Assembly: GCA_949752795.1 (NCBI GenBank)
Contig: OX457058.1
Location: 159,653,353 to 159,717,352, forward strand
Source: Hyperoodon ampullatus
Lineage: Eukaryota; Chordata; Mammalia; Artiodactyla; Ziphiidae
Length of the DNA stretch: 64,000 nucleotides
Reading direction: 5' to 3'
The notes under the pieces were generated by a model, which was not told where the DNA came from, did no database searches, and was given only the letters and a program-made list of their open reading frames with translations. This document shows positions 47,601 through 58,664 of this stretch, in pieces. A program made the position numbers and the translations under genes. Numbering within the stretch: the first letter of the stretch is position 1; every line of letters starts with the position of its first letter.

Positions 47601-48410
47601 ATATAATGTAGGAAATGGGGTGCAAATTAACTTGGCTCATCTGGTAAACTTCTAAAAGAAGGTGAATTAGTTAATATTCATTCAGTATGGTGTAAGAGAA
47701 ACTTCAAATGATCATAGCCTAAAGAAGGGAGGGGAATATTTAATGCCCACATCAATGAAGGTAAGTAATCTATTACTGCATTGAAGAACTGATGGTGAGG
47801 TCCCTATGGATTTCAGTTTGATGACTTCACAACACATTAGGTATAGTCCCAATCCTGTGGTCCACGATCGTGACATCTGTGTCCTAAACAGTTAAATGAA
47901 GATAGGGAAGAAGGTGGAAGAGACCTGGCAAAGGAAAAGCACCAATGGTATCTTAAAGATGATCTAAGAAGATGACATAAGAAACCCATATTTGTGTTCT
48001 ATTGGCAATCACATATCTAAGTCTTGCTGCAAGGAAGGTTGATACGTTTGTTTGTTATTTTAGGTGCCCTAAATTTTATTATTACAGAAGAAATGCACAT
48101 AGAGGGCAACTAACTGTTATCAGTCTATCCCATAATATTTCTAGTTTGGAAGCCTGTGACAAGCAATTCATATTTTTCTCTCCAAAGTCTAACAAAATCA
48201 TGACCAGTACAAAGAAGTGTCTGACACATTTATTAATATCCCATTAGAGGAATAAATAGGTAAATAGAATTTTCACTAGGACATTCTGAATCTCTGTAGC
48301 TTAAACATTGTAAAGAAACAAGAGAATGCACTGTAATGTTCACTTTTATCTAATTCTATTTATTTTCTAATTCCCTTGTAGTTTATACAGATTTTACACT
48401 GGGATACTTT
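44601..48410. other. Unassigned AT-rich DNA
   Basis: 3.8 kb in which I recognise no repeat, RNA gene or coding exon, the largest featureless stretch in the window. Short frames (44847-45107 plus; 45641-45856, 46132-46317 and 46335-46602 minus; 48002-48247 plus) show no domains, and none exceeds 86 codons. Confidence 0.5.
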
Positions 48411-48565
48411 AGTTATGTTTATTGAGTAAGCATAAAATACTTTTAATGTTCATAGTATCCAAAACTCTAAGTTGAAATCCCTATTAGGTAAAGTATTTTT
48501 ATACATAACAAATGTGAGGTCCAGAGAGCAAATTAATCAAAATTACATAATTAAAACTTATTGAG
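48411..48565 (-). mobile_element. MIR SINE fragment, weak
   Basis: TATGTTTATTGAGTAAGC, then ATTAGGTAAAGTATTTTTATAC, then GAGGTCCAGAGAGCAAATTA, with the right order and spacing for MIR in complement but low identity. Confidence 0.5.
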
Positions 48566-48824
48566 CTTTTGGATATGCAAGGTGAGGGTTTTTCTGCTTT
48601 TATATTCTGACTTACCTTTACTGTGAACTGAATGTCTTGAAATTTTACAACCTTTACTGAATGTCTCGAAATTTTCAAAATTTAGAATACAAAAAGATAA
48701 GTTAGTATGAGAATAAATAAACCAGGGAATCAAAATATGGTTGTATTCAGTGCCGCAAACTATGCTAAGCTTTTTATCATTAGTATTTTCCAAATGACTC
48801 TTAAGTGGTTAATAGCCAAAGAAG

Positions 48825-48850
48825 TTTTGTTTGTTTGTTTGTTTGTTTTT
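48825..48850. repeat. (TTTG)n microsatellite
   Basis: Five regularly spaced G in a T background (period 4), ending in a T run. Confidence 0.93.
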
Positions 48851-50339
48851 AAAGCAGGGAAGACTGAAGTTCTTCATTTCTCCTGATTTAAAATATCTTC
48901 TACTGAACATTTATATAAATTTTTTTTCATGTGCAGAAAGAGACAATGTTCATGATTTCAGATTCACTTCAGCTTAGAAAAATGTTGCAACATGGAAAAC
49001 CATATGCTTACCCATATGTGTGGAGTCAAATGTCATGGTAAAGTTGGAGCTTTTAAGAAGGGTGGGTATTACATTAATCTTCTTATTCACTATAGAATGT
49101 TTCTGATGATGCTATTATTACCTTAAACATTCTTACTATATTTTGGGGGTTCTATCTTTATTTTTTAAATTATAAGATAGTGGTCAATTAAAGAACAAAC
49201 AACAAAACCGAATAAGACATAGTGCCATTTTTGTCAGGCCAGAAACAAAAGTGTATCTTGGAAGTACAGGTCATGACAAAATGTGTTTTATTTCAAGCAT
49301 TCAGGTTAGGAATGGTCACCGCACTTGTAGAGAGAATAGCCCCTGCCTGATATTACTTGTATCTTCAAGGGCAAAAGCAGTAGTAGCAGAAATATGAGTG
49401 GCTCCTTCTTCCTGCTGGTTATTTCTACTTATTCTTTTCAGGGACTAGATCTTTTTGTTATCTGAGAAGAAGAAATTAAGTATTTCTAAGACATAAACAC
49501 CTATCAATCTGTTTTGAAAGAGTTTTCTTAGGCTTTGGTATGCCTTAGACTTCGGGTCCTTGAAGAAGATCAGAGTAAGCTCATATAAGAGTTCTTTTAA
49601 TTCTGTATCTTTCCCTGATTGTTAGGAAGAAAATGAAATATCTTGGTATCATTAATATTTGGTGATGATTCAACTGAGGTCCAGACAAGGTAGAAATCCC
49701 AGAGAAGGTTGATAGCTGAGGGCTTAAGAAAACAGCAGTTTCCCAGGAGAATAATTTCTTTGGTCTGAAAGCACACCTGGATTTCATAGCACATCACCCA
49801 CAGTCCACCCTTATGTCACTTAGATCTATTTGTATAAGTTCTAGAAGCAACTTCTCCAGGATGCTTGAGACTCTTTGATGGAGGTAGGGGGTACTTATGA
49901 GAAAGATGGTTTGTGGAAATAAAAATATAACCCTCACAGAAGGAGCTGGCCATAAGGTCACAGCTGATTCTCAGTGTTTCCTCCTTTATTAACGCTTCTA
50001 GATTCCCCTCAGATTTCGTCCATCCCTTTGTTAATCTGGGTAATTTACCTAGTGGGGTGACACAGACACTTGTTAAGGGTCTGCACCATTGTCACCATGT
50101 TCTTCTTAGGCCATGCCTGCTACATTTGTACATTTACCATCAGAACTGGGGAAAAGAATAACAAAAGATCCTCACATGGATCAGTTGAGAGCCAAAAACT
50201 TTCCTCCTTGATTGCATTACATAACAGAAGTCCTACCTTAGCCTTATTCTAGTTTCTGTATGGAGAACAAATTGTAAGCAGGCAAGGGTAAAAGCAAAAA
50301 AGCCAGTCAGCTCGTATTCAACTACAGAACAGGAAAGAG
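48851..50339. other. Unassigned DNA
   Basis: Nothing recognised; several 60-68-codon frames without features. Confidence 0.5.
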
Positions 50340-50480
50340 AATCGGGGCTTGGGCCAAGATGGTGGTTAAAGCAAATGGTGAAGGGTCATCAATTTCTGGA
50401 TGTATTTTGAAGGTAGAGCCAACAAGATTTGTTGAGAGAGTGTACGTGAGGTATGAGATGAAGATTGCAGTCAAGCATGA
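50340..50480. repeat. Probable ancient LINE (L2-like) fragment
   Basis: CTTGGGCCAAGATGGTGG, then ATTTTGAAGGTAGAGCCAAC and AAGATTTGTTGAGAGAG, resembles an old dispersed repeat that I associate with L2-group LINEs. The family name is uncertain. Confidence 0.45.
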
Positions 50481-50849
50481 TTATTTTCTAAATTGTGCAA
50501 GTCAAAGATTCCATTTTTTGGCAGTGAGCTTATTTTATATATGGAAAGATTTATTTTAGAAACAAGGTTATTCTCTGTTCATATAGAATGGGATTCTCAC
50601 TTTAGCAACATGTTTCTGACAATAATACTAACCATTTTCTCTAGGAATACAGACGTCCAGTCTAGCTGGCTAATATTAGTTCACCTCATATAGGGTCTAT
50701 TTATTAAAAAAAACTAGAACAAGAAATTTCACAAGTGACTTCAGTAGATCCCTTCAGCTTTATCTCGCATTTCCACTTTTATTTTCTGATGCAGTAATAA
50801 AGAACAAATTGCAGTATCTGAAAACACCATGATCTCTCTCACGTCTATG
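50481..50849. other. Unassigned DNA
   Basis: Nothing recognised. Confidence 0.5.
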
Positions 50850-51125
50850 TGAAGATCCCCACCCTTTATCCTTTAAGACTATGCTGTGATGTAAATTCCT
50901 CCAGAAAACCTTTCCTAATGCCCCTACACCCACTATTCTCTGAAGTTGTCATGATATTGTGTCATAACATGACTCCTGGTATATTTCTGAGTGTGTTGTA
51001 ACTGAATTATCTCTCTAGATCTAGAGGTCCCTGAAGACAATCAATTTGATTAGCTACTGTATTTCCAGCACCTTGAACATTTTCTAGCATAAAGAAAGCA
51101 GCCAATAAGTATTTGTAAAATATTT
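50850..51125 (+). mobile_element. L2 LINE 3' end
   Basis: Sense L2 3' region in the expected order: TCCAGAAAACCTTTCCTAATG, GAGGTCCCTGAAGACAATC, TATTTCCAGCACCTTGAAC, then GCCAATAAGTATTTGTAAAA at the terminus. Confidence 0.85.
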
Positions 51126-52719
51126 AGGTGACTCCTATTTTATTTCAAAGGAGAAATTACTACCTACCTACTCAAGACTGTAACAAGCAACTTCCTTGGG
51201 AGCCAAATCTAGAGCAAATGTCTAAACTTTATTGTTCAAAATAATCACCTAAGTAATTTATTTAAAATAAAGATCCAAAAAACACATTTTCAAAGATTCT
51301 GATTTTGCAAATTTGAATTGGGGCCACTGACGATTTTGACATAGATTTTCAGCAGACCAAACTTATAGACACACTGGCCTAAGCTTCTCAGAATAAAATG
51401 AAAAACAAAAAAACTCTCCCTTCCAACCAGGTAAAAGTATAATTGGCAGTTGGAATTGAGAGAAGAGTATCTGAATCCTGAATCTTTATTTTCATTACAG
51501 AAGGTCAAATGTACTTACAACAAAAATGCTTACAAAAAGTTAGAGCTAGAATTAAATTGCATTATGATTAATACATAAAAGATAGGCCAACTTCACATTC
51601 TTATACCTGTAAGTTTAAGGACCTTTGTTTAGAAAAAGCTGATTTAACTAAAGTTTATTGAAAATTCCCATTGTTGTTTATTATTTTTTAGCTGTCAAAG
51701 AAATCACAATTATATAAAAGATTTTAACTGCTAGGTAGCTATTCAATGTGTTGCCATTGAGATTTTATACTTTGTTCATTGTACATCATTTAAAAAATTA
51801 TATTTGTACAAATTAAAACTGTGCAAATTTTTAAAATGACATACCTTTTCAGACTCTGAAAGAGAACATTTCTACATAGGAATCGGGTACATTTCCATCA
51901 ATTCTTCTTTCTTATGGTGAAGTATAAAAGTCAGCATTCTCCAGATAAATTTATGACTTGATTTCTTTTAAGCTTGAATTCTCTCCCTATTGCCTTTCTA
52001 AGAAAGAAAATAATAGTTTTTTTCTAAAGGAAAACATCCCTAAAAGTGGAGTGTTTTTCAAACCTATGTTTGAACAGGAGAAGCATAACCATCCAGAATA
52101 AAAACGCCTTGAGATATATGAGCTTCTTCATTTTTTAGCAGCGTTAGAAGATGCTGAGCTGGAATGTCTCTAGGGAAAATTGAAATTCTGTGTCTTTTAA
52201 TATTTCCATTTCTTTTGTGTCAGTCAGTTCTGAGTAAATGGCCACGAGGCTTAAAGTTTACTTCAGTATACAAAGTGCCACCTCTAAATGTAATGTCTTC
52301 GGAAGTTAAAAAAATATCCCAAGGAAATTTTTTCCCCAAAGAACAGATCTCTCATTCTACTTTGAATTATTCAAACTACCTCAAATTGCCAATAAATTCA
52401 AATGAACCAGGAAATATATGCACAACTGGCTGGAACCACTCAGATATCAATACCATCCTAATTCCTTTCCAGGTTCATTCTATTTATCCTCCTGCCATCC
52501 ATTAGCAGGTCCTATGCATCTGTCCTTAAGCAAACCACCCTTTTGCATTGTGCCAGCTACCTTCATGCATTGCTGGAAACCCCAAACAAGTAAACGGGAA
52601 ACAGGAGTAGAGTTTACGATGAATCTCCGTTTCCTTATTTCATTACTTTGGGTTTATCATGGCAGGCTTCAAATGATCTTCCTGCATCTAGTTTGTCTCC
52701 AGTTTATTTCCTCCTACAG
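51126..52719. other. Unassigned DNA holding a 113-codon frame with a signal-peptide-like start
   Basis: 52164-52505 (plus) encodes 113 residues. Residues about 8-20 are strongly hydrophobic (LCLLIFPFLLC), then comes a small-residue stretch (QSVLS) like a signal-peptide cleavage region, and two N-X-S sequons follow (NYS, NHS). Upstream, TTCTTCATTTTTTAGCAG ends at 52141 as a splice-acceptor-like sequence 22 bases before the ATG. No family is recognised, no codon-level constraint can be judged, and there is no promoter. I regard it as most likely a chance frame. The rest of the interval shows nothing. Confidence 0.3.
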
Positions 52720-52870
52720 GCACAGGTAGATTAATCTTCCTAAAACTTCACTTTGATCATGTCACCTCATATTCAAGAATCCACATGACTACCTATTGCT
52801 TATAAACTAAAGAATATGCTGTATTCTTTCCTCTCTGTGCCTTTAATCACACTGTTTATTCATTTGTATA
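52720..52870 (+). mobile_element. L2 LINE fragment
   Basis: Sense L2: GATTAATCTTCCTAAAACTT, TTGATCATGTCACCTCATATTC, then CTACCTATTGCTTATAAACTAAAG. Confidence 0.75.
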
Positions 52871-52914
52871 ATGCATTCTTATCGAACCTCAAATGTGATT
52901 GATTAAAAACATAT

Positions 52915-53395
52915 CCACAAAATTTTTCAGTTTCTTCCATTAAGAAGTAGAGTTGGTTTCCCCACTCCCTGTATCTGGGCTGGTGGCATGACTTACTGTA
53001 ATCAATCCAGCAGTGGAAGTAATATTGCACAGCTTCTAAGGCTGGACTACAGAGGCTTCACAGATTCTGTCTTCACCCTCTTAGAGTGTGGCCCAGGGAG
53101 CACCACATAAGGAAACCAGTCTAACCCAATGGAGGATAAGAGACCATGTGGAGGAGATAGGAGGCATCTTAGCTGACAGCCAGTACCAACTGCCAAGCAT
53201 GAGTGAGATCAACTTGGATCTTCCAGCTGAGGTGACGTTACATTTAAGTACAACCACAGGAGTAAGACTAGGTGAAACCAGCAGAGGAACTGCACACTAC
53301 ACCCCCAATATTGTGATAATAATATAGTGTTTTAAACCACTAAGTGTATTTGTTGCTAAGTATCGGTAGTTTATTACATAGCAAAATAGTTCATA
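52915..53395 (+). mobile_element. MLT1-type MaLR LTR
   Basis: Sense LTR: TTTCCCCACTCCCTGTATCTGG, GACTTACTGTAATCAATCC, GGATAAGAGACCATGTGGAGG, GACAGCCAGTACCAACTGCC, GTGAAACCAGCAGAGGAAC, then TTTTAAACCACTAAGTG and TATTACATAGCAAAATAG at the end. Same family as 23205-23710, in the opposite orientation. The 79-codon frame at 53088-53327 lies inside it and is not a gene. Confidence 0.8.
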
Positions 53396-53399
53396 CATC

Positions 53400-53650
53400 A
53401 AGTATGTGCTAGATACATTTTTAGGTGTCAGGTATTCATTACTAATAAAAAAGATAGGCAAGGACCTCGATTACCTGAATTTTAAAGCCTGGTAAGCAGA
53501 GAATGACAAAAATACATAAATACATGTCCAGGAAAATGCTATATATTAGTATATAACATAGTGATATATTTTGCATGGGGAATTAAAACAGGGTCTTATA
53601 AAAGAAATAGATTAGAAGTAAGGAAAGTCCATTCTGAAGTGATATAATGA
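53400..53650 (-). mobile_element. L2 LINE 3' fragment
   Basis: TGTGCTAGATACATTTTTAGG, AAGATAGGCAAGGACCTCG, AAATACATAAATACATG, then GAATTAAAACAGGGTC, in the order of the L2 3' complement. Confidence 0.65.
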
Positions 53651-53721
53651 ATCAGAGACTCAGCACTGCACCAAGCCAGTAAAAGAATTGGTTTAATGGC
53701 ACAGTATTTTAATTTTGTTTA

Positions 53722-53738
53722 TGTTGTTGTTGTTGTTT
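53722..53738. repeat. (TTG)n microsatellite
   Basis: Five TTG units. Confidence 0.85.
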
Positions 53739-53924
53739 TGCTTTTAATAAATGTGAAATACTTTTAAGTGGAACATACCCTATTTACTAAGATCGCACGC
53801 TCCACAGTCCTTAGTGTCTTATATTTGGATTCTTCATATGTTTCTTATGCATCTCACCCTGAGGGTGCTTTGTATCTTACATTCTTTGGTTTGTACAATT
53901 CTCCCACATAGGCCATGGTGTTTC

Positions 53925-54035
53925 TTTCTCTCTGCTTCCAACAGCTCTGCTCATCCTTTACAACTCAGTTCAAATCTAATTTCTTTCAATAAAGCCACCT
54001 TTCCATTTTCCCAAGCCCAAGCTCCAAAGTGCATA
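53925..54035 (+). mobile_element. L2 LINE fragment
   Basis: CATCCTTTACAACTCAGTTC followed by AAATCTAATTTCTTTCAATAAAGCC is sense L2 upstream of the 3' UTR. Confidence 0.65.
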
Positions 54036-54084
54036 CTCTCTTCAAAATTATAAAATAGAGATTTCATCTCTCAGGAGAGAGTAT

Positions 54085-54185
54085 AATACCTATCTTCATG
54101 GTTCTGGTCATGATTAGAGATAATTTAGATAAAGTATCTAACATAGCTCCTGGCACAGGACACAAATGAAATAAATGATAGAAAT
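54085..54185 (+). mobile_element. MIR SINE 3' fragment
   Basis: AATACCTATCTTCATGG, GATTAGAGATAATTTAG and CATAGCTCCTGGCACAGG follow the sense MIR CORE/3' part. Confidence 0.7.
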
Positions 54186-54234
54186 TGTCATTACCATCAT
54201 AATCATCATCATTTTCGTCACTGTATTTAATGCT

Positions 54235-54325
54235 TTGTTCATTCAAATATCACTTATTTAGTGCCTTTAATGTATCAGTTACGGTACTAGCTGCTGGGAA
54301 GACAAATGAGATGAGTTATCTCTCT
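54235..54325 (-). mobile_element. L2 LINE 3' end fragment
   Basis: TTCATTCAAATATCACTTATTTAG, then TACGGTACTAGCTGCTGGGAAG, the complement of the L2 terminus. Confidence 0.65.
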
Positions 54326-54517
54326 CTGTTATGTTATTCATTGTGGGTTAATGATTGTAATCAGTACAGCATGTAGAACTGGGCTTCTGGGGACCTATCA
54401 TGGGCCTATTTCTTCGGAGGACCCCTATCCAGCCCTCTCCCATTCATGTCCCTCCCTATGGGACCAGGAGTCCACAGAGCCAAGGAAACATGTCCACCCA
54501 ATGCACCACTTCTAGAC

Positions 54518-54828
54518 CAGTGCTTCTCAAACTAGCTGTGATGGAGAAACCATTTTTGTTCCATCCTTTCATGTTCAATCTGCTGTGGACAAATACTTCT
54601 GTAAAATATAATAAAAAAGAATTACTAGGTAAATTAAATCTAAAAAGCTGACATAAAATGCAAACCTCATTTTTTAATAAATTAAGCAGGAATTAAATTA
54701 CTTTGCTAAATTACTTTAAAATGTTTCTAAATTCTTACATCAGTTTCTGTCCTTATTGTCTTGCAGACCAATAACAAACTTTTTCCAAAGTGATAAGAGT
54801 CTGCAGAACACACTTTGAGTACCATTTT
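54518..54828. mobile_element. hAT-Charlie-type non-autonomous DNA transposon
   Basis: Left end CAGTGCTTCTCAAACT and right end ACACTTTGAGTACCATT form a degenerate terminal inverted repeat typical of hAT/Charlie elements. No transposase frame. An 8-bp duplication is not clear. Confidence 0.55.
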
Positions 54829-54996
54829 AGTAAAAACTATGTTCTGGGTTCCTAGGATGCCAGAATTCCATTCCCAAATAAGCAGCAAGTAATAAATGTT
54901 TGGTTCAAGTAACTAAGGTGGAAAGGCAAAAAATGGAACGAATTTAGGAATTATTACTGAGGTGAAAATGACAGGATATCAATTACTGCCTATAAT

Positions 54997-55210
54997 GTTT
55001 TTTTTTTTTTTTTTTTTTTCGGTACATGGGCCTCTCACCGTTGTGGCCTCTTCCGTTGCAGAGCACAGGCTCCGGATGCGCAGGCCCAGCAGCCATGGCT
55101 CACGGGCCCAGCCGCTCTGCGGCATGTGGGGTCCTCCTGGATTGGGGCACGAACCCGTGTCCCCTGCATCGGCAGGCGGGCTCTCAACCACTGCGCCACC
55201 AGGGAAGCCC
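54997..55210 (-). mobile_element. CHR SINE, full length
   Basis: Complete antisense copy between the 10-bp duplications TGCCTATAAT at 54987-54996 and 55211-55220 (11 bp if the adjacent C is counted). The complementary tail is about T22. Body substitutions (for example GGTACATGGGCC) place it among the moderately diverged copies. Four short overlapping frames are artefacts. Confidence 0.97.
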
Positions 55211-55221
55211 TGCCTATAATT

Positions 55222-55573
55222 TTTATTTGACTTTTATCACTTAATTTCATTCTATTAACAGAAATCTTTTTTTGTGCCTCTAAGATGTTGCAAGAATTGG
55301 CACACATTTGTGCTTAGAGCAGCACTAGAATCATTGAGCCTCAATGCAAATTTAGGACTGTCTTATTTGTAAGCCTCTGCTCTTTATGGTGCACCATTCT
55401 CATCATTTCCCCATTTTTACCATGTCTATGCCTTAGACTCACTCTTAGCTTCTTCTAACCTGAAAGTAAGGACTGTATGTTTAGTCCTTGGAACTCCCAG
55501 TATTATATACCACTGTTCTTTGCAGACAGCACTTAACAGGAGGCTATGAAGCGACAAGGCTATGAACAAGGTT
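55222..55573. other. Unassigned DNA
   Basis: No repeat is recognised with confidence; a weak L2-like 3' phrase occurs near 55455-55510. Confidence 0.45.
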
Positions 55574-56136
55574 GTGGTTCCTAAACTTTGCACTAATGCA
55601 TGTCAGGGTGCCATGATGTATTCACAGGGTCACCATGGGATATGTTAAATATCCCAGGGAAACACAGATGCATCTTCTGCACACCTTCAGCACTATTAGC
55701 TCCAGGGTGTTCACAGTTTCAGGATTAGATCACACTACTTCTGGTGACATAACTTTGTGAAACCTTTCTGAAGGTTGCTGAGATAAAAATTAATCACCAC
55801 ATGAAAATCAATGTAGAGCAGAAATTCGGGTGGTCATAGCCAACTGAATTCTAAGCTTTGAGAGGCTATGCAATGCCCAACAGGTATACACACCTCATTA
55901 GCAAGTAATTACAGTTATGTAAGAATGAAATAAAAATATTTTTCTTTCAATTTATGTTTACTATTTCTTAAGTGGCTACTAAGTTGAAAGGACATAAATT
56001 CTTACTAAAATTCTTAGACATCACTACTTAACCAATGAAACTGTGCATTCCATTTCTTTTGGCACCATGAAAAAATTAGTTGAATGCTAAGGACACAGTG
56101 AACAACAATAAAAAAAAAAAAATTGGAAAGCCTCTG
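55574..56136. mobile_element. hAT-type DNA transposon remnant
   Basis: Left end GTGGTTCCTAAACTTTGCAC and right end AAATTGGAAAGCCTCTG form a degenerate inverted repeat. Just inside, GGGTGCCATGATG and TTTGGCACCATGAAAAAATT match a Charlie-like internal repeat. No intact transposase. Confidence 0.6.
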
Positions 56137-56345
56137 GTGTAAGGTCTTTGAATCCTACCTTCATTACTTAGTGATTTTGTGATCTTGGTGGACAAGTTTC
56201 TTTATCTATCCCATGCCTCATTTTCATCTTTTATCAAATATGGTTAATTGTAGTACCTACCTGCCAAGGTTTCCTATAAAAGATTAACTACAGTAATGCT
56301 TAAAACATTGTCTGTATATAGTAAGTGTGCCATAAATGTTTGCTG
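56137..56345 (+). mobile_element. MIR SINE
   Basis: Sense MIR covering most of the element: TCTTTGAATCCTACCTTCATTAC, GTGATCTTGGTGGACAAG, CATTTTCATCTTTTATC, TAGTACCTACCTGCC, ending near CATAAATGTTTGCTG. Confidence 0.85.
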
Positions 56346-57089
56346 TTATATTTTTCTGAATTTTCACCTCCAGTTTACATTCTTTCAATGCATTTAGATA
56401 TACTTTGTAAACCCAGTGTTAGTTACTACGCATGCTTTGTGGTTTAAACAATTATCCAAAGATAATTTTTAATAAAAATTAAATATACTACAGGAACTAC
56501 AGTTATGCCCCCCACCTTTTATAGGATGAGATAATTAGATGAATGAGTGTAGCAAAATACATTTTTTTTGCCACTTTCCACTTTATTTGGAAAAGGTAGA
56601 GGTACTGCTAAGAACATAGCTGACTAGAACTATATCATTAAGAAAACTATACAAAGACAATTTCTCTGTTTGTCTGACCTTCTTAGCTATCTGGATAGTG
56701 ATGCTTAAGAAGGAAGACTGAAAATACATCTATAGGTAGCTTTATGGAATCTACAGGCAGGATGCCATTCATATAAGAGTCTCTTTCCCCAGCCTGACCT
56801 GCCTGATTGAAATCCTTTCCCAGGAGTGAACAAAGCAGGTGGAAGTATAGAAGCTGAGCTGATATTCAAGCTTCCTTCCAGATAAGAGAGGTCAATAATG
56901 GTAACCACAAAGCACTCTCCAAGCCAGAGACCTCAGAATTGAGCACAACACACATGGACAGTGCTCCCTTAGAAACCATAGGAGGAGACAGATACTTCTT
57001 GAGAAAATAAAGAATTATAAATTAAAAGGACTCAGGGTAAGAAACAAAATAGCCAACAGGGACTATATCAGATAGATCTAATCTACTCA
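56346..57089. other. Unassigned DNA
   Basis: Nothing recognised. Confidence 0.5.
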
Positions 57090-57420
57090 TAGGAGTGGGA
57101 AGATAGTGGAGGTGGTTAAGAAGTAAACTACCTGAAGAGATAACGTTTGAATTGAGATGAAAAGGATGAGTACATTAATTAGGCAAGACTGAGGCTTTTA
57201 GAGCATAAGTAATAGCATGGACAGAGGTCTTGATAACAAGAAGGAACATATCTTATCCCAGGGTCAGTCTGGCTTGAAACAAGGGTGAGCATAAGAGGTA
57301 TGAGATGACATGATGCTGGAGAGGGAGGAAGGAGCCAGTACATTAAGGGGCTGGTAGGCAATTTAAACGTAAGTGTTAGTTAAGGAGCAAAGGGGAGCCC
57401 TTGAAGGTTTTCAAGCTACC
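57090..57420 (-). mobile_element. L2 LINE fragment
   Basis: Complement of L2 3' region: TTTGAATTGAGATGAAAAGG, CATGGACAGAGGTCTTGA, GATGCTGGAGAGGGAGGAAGG, CAAAGGGGAGCCCTTGAAGG. Confidence 0.8.
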
Positions 57421-57539
57421 TAGTACTATTCCTATATTAATTTTTTTAAAACTAGAAAAGAAGGCTTCTTTGGGGGCAAAAGTGTATGCCAATTGAAGAT
57501 TTAGGAACGCTGTGCATAATCCTTAAACCTCCATCACCC

Positions 57540-58663
57540 CCTTGTTCCTTTTCACATACACTGATGACCATGATTCATATTTCACTGAGATGATAAAAAA
57601 GATCAGAAGAAGCTTGCATAAGCTTCCATCCTCACCTCTGTTAAATTGCATGTGTCCAATTCATATCCTCTGCCTCCCCTTTTGATACTAGGAAGGAAAG
57701 TTTGCTCTTCCTATTCAAGGTTGATTCCTCCATCTGTTCAGTAGACCTCATCCCCACATCCCACAACAGCCATCAGCCCTTCCATTTATCTGCTTCCTTT
57801 ATTAGCAAAGTTTTAAAAAAGTTAACTCTACTTACTAACCATTTCCATATTTCCAATATTCATTTTCTCTTGAACTCACTCCCATGCTTCAATTCTCACC
57901 AGTCTTCTCTAATAACAATCAAAGTCACCAACAGCCTCCACACTAAAAACCCTACAATATTTGACTTACTAGTATGTGGCATAGTTGATCACTACTACTT
58001 TCCTGAAATAATTTTTTTTTTTTTGGTTTCTGTGATTCTACTTCCTCTTGTTTTCTCCTGTATATTACTGGCTGATCTTTCTGCCCTATTTTCCAAATCT
58101 CTAAAAATTAAAATGCTTCAAGGATCATTTCTTAGATCTTTTTCCTTTCCTTTCTTTCCTTTCCCTTTTCTTTCCTTCTCAGTTTACATAACTTCCTTGT
58201 GGTTCTCATCCACTCTCAAGTCTTCACATTCTACCTCTTTTGTTGTTGTTCCTGTTGACAGCCAGAAAATCACTTCCCTGAGTGCTAAATCCACATGCCC
58301 AACTGCTTCTGCAAAATCTCTTCTTAATTGGTCACTTGTCTCCCCTCTAGACTACAAAACTGCCCCTCTCATAGAGTCTCTCAGTAAATGGAAACTCCAT
58401 TCTCCTAACTTCAGGCCCAATTCTCTTGGTGTCATTCACTCCTCTGTGCATCTCTCACTCACATCTAATCCATAAGCAAATCCTTTCAGCCATAACTTCA
58501 AAATATGACCAGAATCAAATGACTTCTCAAATTTCTGTATAATTACCATCTTGTCTCAAGCCAGTTCTCATAGTCTTTTTGGACTATTGCTATAGTCTCC
58601 TACTGTTGTCCCTGTTTCTATCCTTGCCTTCCTACGTCTGATCTCCACATACCAGTCAGAATA
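57540..58663 (+). mobile_element. L2-group LINE ORF2 (reverse transcriptase) remnant, with a 257-codon open frame
   Basis: Sense copy of an L2/CR1-group non-LTR element. Recognisable stations in order are TCACTGAGATG (57582), GAACTCACTCCCATGC, AATCAAAGTCACCAACAGCC (57918), GTTGATCACT (57982), the region of the conserved PQG motif (58110-58135), and CTCTTGGTGTCATTCACTCC onward to ACTATTGCTATAGTCTCC (58580). The frame 57702-58475 stays open for 257 codons and is collinear with the reverse transcriptase: IKVTNSLH, then VDH, then MLQGSFL where an active copy has a PQG motif, then NSLGVIHSS near the C-terminus. The catalytic Y-A-D-D position reads VPVD, and a T/C-rich insert (58130-58180, FSFPFFPFPF) replaces part of the palm. 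It is therefore inactive. Its continuation beyond the L1 insertion may be 60860-61100. Confidence 0.8.
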
Positions 58664-58664
58664 A

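Noticed and set aside
53088..53327. 79-codon frame starting MAQGAPHKETS, considered as a small gene
   Set aside because: It lies wholly inside an MLT1-type LTR.
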